Source: Lachnospiraceae bacterium UBA3641 (GTDB taxonomy: Bacteria; Bacillota; Clostridia; Lachnospirales; Lachnospiraceae). Taken from it: DNA of 45,034 nucleotides. The translations under genes were made by a program, and so were the position numbers. Shown in pieces: positions 43,101-45,034 of the stretch (the first letter of the stretch is position 1; every line of letters begins with the position of its first letter). The notes under the pieces were generated by a model. That model was not told the DNA's origin. It saw only the letters and a program-made list of their open reading frames with translations, and did no database searches. The stretch covers positions 1 to 45,034 of the forward strand of contig DFKQ01000110.1 of the NCBI GenBank assembly GCA_002373875.1. Reading direction: 5' to 3'.

Positions 43101-44873
43101 CTATCTTTTCTTTGATTCACGGATAACTTTTTTCATGTTTGCATCAGTGATTATCTCATAGTCTGTACGGAAACCACATGCAGCATGAAGGTCGTCTGTC
43201 AGGTCGGTACGTGTATAAGCAGGATTATATCCGAGCTTGTCGCCGGGGCGGTGCATGTTCATATCTCGGAGTGTTGTTATTATCTCTTCGACCGTATATT
43301 TTTCATCAAGCTTCTTTTCAAGTATCCGAAATACAAACAGCGAGATGAAGCATGTGAGGAAGTGTGCCTTTATCCTGTCTTCCCTCTGCAGATAAACGGG
43401 ACGTGCCTTGAATTCTGTTTTCATGATACGGAAGCATTCCTCTATCTCCCAGCGTTTCTTATTGATCCTGATTATCTCGTCGATCCCCATATCATCAAGG
43501 TTAGTGCAGACTGAGTAGAAGCCGTCATACTTTGCTTCTTCTTCGATCAGAGCAGTATTCAGATAAGGTATTTCTACTTTGCATACTTCACCTTCTTCAG
43601 TCATGGCATCTCTTGTAATAAAGCGATGAGGATCATTCTGATTCTTCGGACGTTGTTTGTACTTTCCGCTGTCTATTAGTTCCTGCGCACGTTCTATCTG
43701 TCCCTGGCGTATCTTGGCTTGGTAGTTCCTGTACTTGATCGAGAATGAAACTATGAGATGCTGCTCGAGTGGCTTTGCTCCCTTTTTTATCTTACGGCCC
43801 GACAGGTCTTCTTTTATCCAGCGGTCTTTGTAGAAGACTTCATCATAGAATTCGTTTTCATCAAGTTCGTTTATGTTGTATGTTTTCTTACTTCCGATGA
43901 TATGCCATCCTTCAGGATCAAGGGCGAACTCTTTTAAGTATCCGGGCAGCTGTTTTACGGACTGAGTAGTGATAAAACTCCTCAACCTTTCCCCGTTGAT
44001 GGATTTATCATTAAACTTCCGGTTGGTCTTGGAAGACAGGCCTGCATCGGTACACACGATGATCTGATCAAGTCCATAGTCGTTTAGTATCTTCTTTTCA
44101 AGCGGCTTAAGGGTTGGCTGTTCATTTTTATTACCGGGATAGATATCGAAAGCGAGCGGTATGCCGTCGTGGTCCATGAACAGTCCCATGCCGACAATGG
44201 GAAGCGGCTGATGCTGCTTGCTCTTACCGTAACGCCTTAGGTCATCGGCTTCCTCAAGTTCAAAATAATAGTTGGTGCAGTCATAGTAAAGGATGTCGCT
44301 CCTTCGCTCCATAACCTTTTGACTGTTCTTGTAAAGCTCAGACTGGATGAAGTCATTTTCTTCGGCCAGCACCGACAGGGCACGATATATATCATGCAGC
44401 TCAAAAGAAGGTGCTTCGAGAAAACTGGCTGCCTGTTTGTTTGATGAAAGCTTTGATGATGGGTACAGGATTCTGGTGTAAACAAGCTTTGAGAGAATAT
44501 CATTCAGATCATACTCGAAGAGATGTCTTGAGCTTATTGTCTTACATATCTTATCAAGACCAAGGCTGTAGTAGACCTTCTGGAGAAACAGATACCCGCA
44601 GTTGTATGCCTTCTGTTCTCCCTTTTTGATAAGTTTGGCAGGAGAGTAGCTTACGATTATCTCTTTCTGCTCCTCATACTCTTTTCGGTTTAATTCCTCG
44701 ACGTACTCCTGCGCCCAGACATAAGGATCTTTCCCGCCGGCTTTAGCGCGTACTTCTTCAATGTTTCCGAGTTTTTCAATAGTAATTGTTGTTACAGTAC
44801 CATTCTTTTTTCTGATTGATTTTTGAACATAGAATGAAGCTGAATTCTTTGATTTTGTTACCCCTAATTTCAT
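43101..44873 (-). CDS. IS1634-family DDE transposase
   Basis: A 590-residue protein. ATG 44873 (MKLGVTKSKNSASFY) is preceded by AGGAGG; the longer frame has no ribosome site. It belongs to the IS4 superfamily: the first catalytic Asp lies in YYDCTNYYFE, the second in IIVCTDAGLSS, and the Glu in the signature NKKRWEIEECFRIMKTEF. It appears full length with no frameshift, so it may be active. A minus-strand TATAAT (44895-44900) is the likely -10 box, giving a leader of about 15 bases. Confidence 0.95.
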   Translation of the reverse strand: MKLGVTKSKNSASFYVQKSIRKKNGTVTTITIEKLGNIEEVRAKAGGKDPYVWAQEYVEELNRKEYEEQKEIIVSYSPAKLIKKGEQKAYNCGYLFLQKVYYSLGLDKICKTISSRHLFEYDLNDILSKLVYTRILYPSSKLSSNKQAASFLEAPSFELHDIYRALSVLAEENDFIQSELYKNSQKVMERRSDILYYDCTNYYFELEEADDLRRYGKSKQHQPLPIVGMGLFMDHDGIPLAFDIYPGNKNEQPTLKPLEKKILNDYGLDQIIVCTDAGLSSKTNRKFNDKSINGERLRSFITTQSVKQLPGYLKEFALDPEGWHIIGSKKTYNINELDENEFYDEVFYKDRWIKEDLSGRKIKKGAKPLEQHLIVSFSIKYRNYQAKIRQGQIERAQELIDSGKYKQRPKNQNDPHRFITRDAMTEEGEVCKVEIPYLNTALIEEEAKYDGFYSVCTNLDDMGIDEIIRINKKRWEIEECFRIMKTEFKARPVYLQREDRIKAHFLTCFISLFVFRILEKKLDEKYTVEEIITTLRDMNMHRPGDKLGYNPAYTRTDLTDDLHAACGFRTDYEIITDANMKKVIRESKKR

Positions 44874-44954
44874 AGCGACCGCCCTCCTGCCCTTATTATA
44901 TCGCAAACCGCTACAAAACGCTACATAAATATGCACAAAATTTGACAAAAATTT

Positions 44955-44974
44955 AAGACTGGGAATCCAGTCTT
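44955..44974 (-). terminator. Insulating hairpin upstream of the transposase
   Basis: AAGACTGG / CCAGTCTT with a 4-base loop; on the minus strand it is followed by AAATTTTT. It lies between the right IS end and the transposase promoter, so it should block transcription entering from outside. Confidence 0.6.
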
Positions 44975-45015
44975 TACAAAGGGTTGAGGGTTGTTTATGA
45001 TTCAGTTGTTAGAGG

Positions 45016-45028
45016 TTGGACTGTCAAA
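45016..45028 (-). repeat. Right terminal inverted repeat of the IS
   Basis: TTGGACTGTCAAA on the plus strand, the exact complement of the left end. Confidence 0.85.
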
Positions 45029-45034
45029 CTTCCG

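Larger units (their letters stand above)
42693..45028. mobile_element. Complete IS1634-family insertion sequence (about 2336 bp)
   Basis: Bounded by perfect 13-bp inverted repeats TTTGACAGTCCAA (42693-42705) and TTGGACTGTCAAA (45016-45028). It carries one intact transposase on the minus strand and about 395 bp of noncoding, palindrome-rich DNA at the end beyond the transposase stop. Only 6 bp of right flank is in the window, so a target duplication cannot be judged; the adjacent bases (CCCATC, CTTCCG) do not match. Confidence 0.85.

Overview
The window looks like chromosomal DNA of a strictly anaerobic, low-to-mid GC Firmicute, most likely a Lachnospiraceae member of the Butyrivibrio/Roseburia type. 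This is inferred from a clostridial pyruvate formate-lyase, the paired GlgC/GlgD glycogen genes, SpoVG, meso-diaminopimelate dehydrogenase, a class B sortase, PAS/EAL proteins of the Lachnospiraceae style and an IS1634-family element. Strong Shine-Dalgarno sites, several TTG/GTG starts and many extended -10 promoters (TGnTATAAT) fit the same group. No tRNA, rRNA or CRISPR array was seen.

Layout. (1) 1-2143: the 3' end of a pyruvate formate-lyase operon in which the enzyme ends before its glycyl-radical domain. That domain is encoded by a separate 80-residue gene, preceded by a related 69-residue Cys-containing gene that has lost the radical glycine. (2) 2206-6440: a membrane-anchored SH3/GH18 protein and a GH31 alpha-xylosidase. 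(3) 6526-9429: glgC-glgD and spoVG. (4) 9432-13789: pth and mfd, separated by a palindromic repeat and a tandem repeat that runs up to the mfd start codon. (5) 13822-19242 (minus): a 1490-residue protein with 11 Ig-like (BIG2) repeats followed by a class B sortase. (6) 19484-26685: a zinc-ribbon/charge-segregated membrane protein, a PAS-GGDEF-EAL phosphodiesterase, a hybrid histidine kinase and ddh. (7) 26807-37629: a surface polysaccharide locus of five glycosyltransferases, an acetyltransferase, an AsnB-like amidotransferase, an ABC flippase and a GT11 fucosyltransferase. A compact candidate type I toxin-antitoxin module (33-residue membrane peptide plus antisense RNA) sits just before the fucosyltransferase. 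(8) 37791-42630: a DUF4342-like protein, an OmpR-type two-component pair and a large multi-spanning GT-C/PTPS-like membrane protein. (9) 42693-45028: a complete IS1634-family insertion sequence with 13-bp inverted repeats and an unusually structured noncoding end.

How the parts work together. The first third is central anaerobic metabolism (formate/acetyl-CoA production, glycogen storage, glycan breakdown) and housekeeping. The middle and last parts are cell-surface biology: a sortase with a candidate substrate, polysaccharide assembly, and sensing by c-di-GMP and two-component proteins. The strongest candidates for undescribed biology are the split pyruvate formate-lyase operon with its Cys-containing decoy-like partner, and the convergent toxin/antisense-RNA module whose two RNAs are predicted to start with the same nine bases. 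Next come the two glycosyltransferase genes predicted to give leaderless mRNAs and the structured noncoding end of the insertion sequence.
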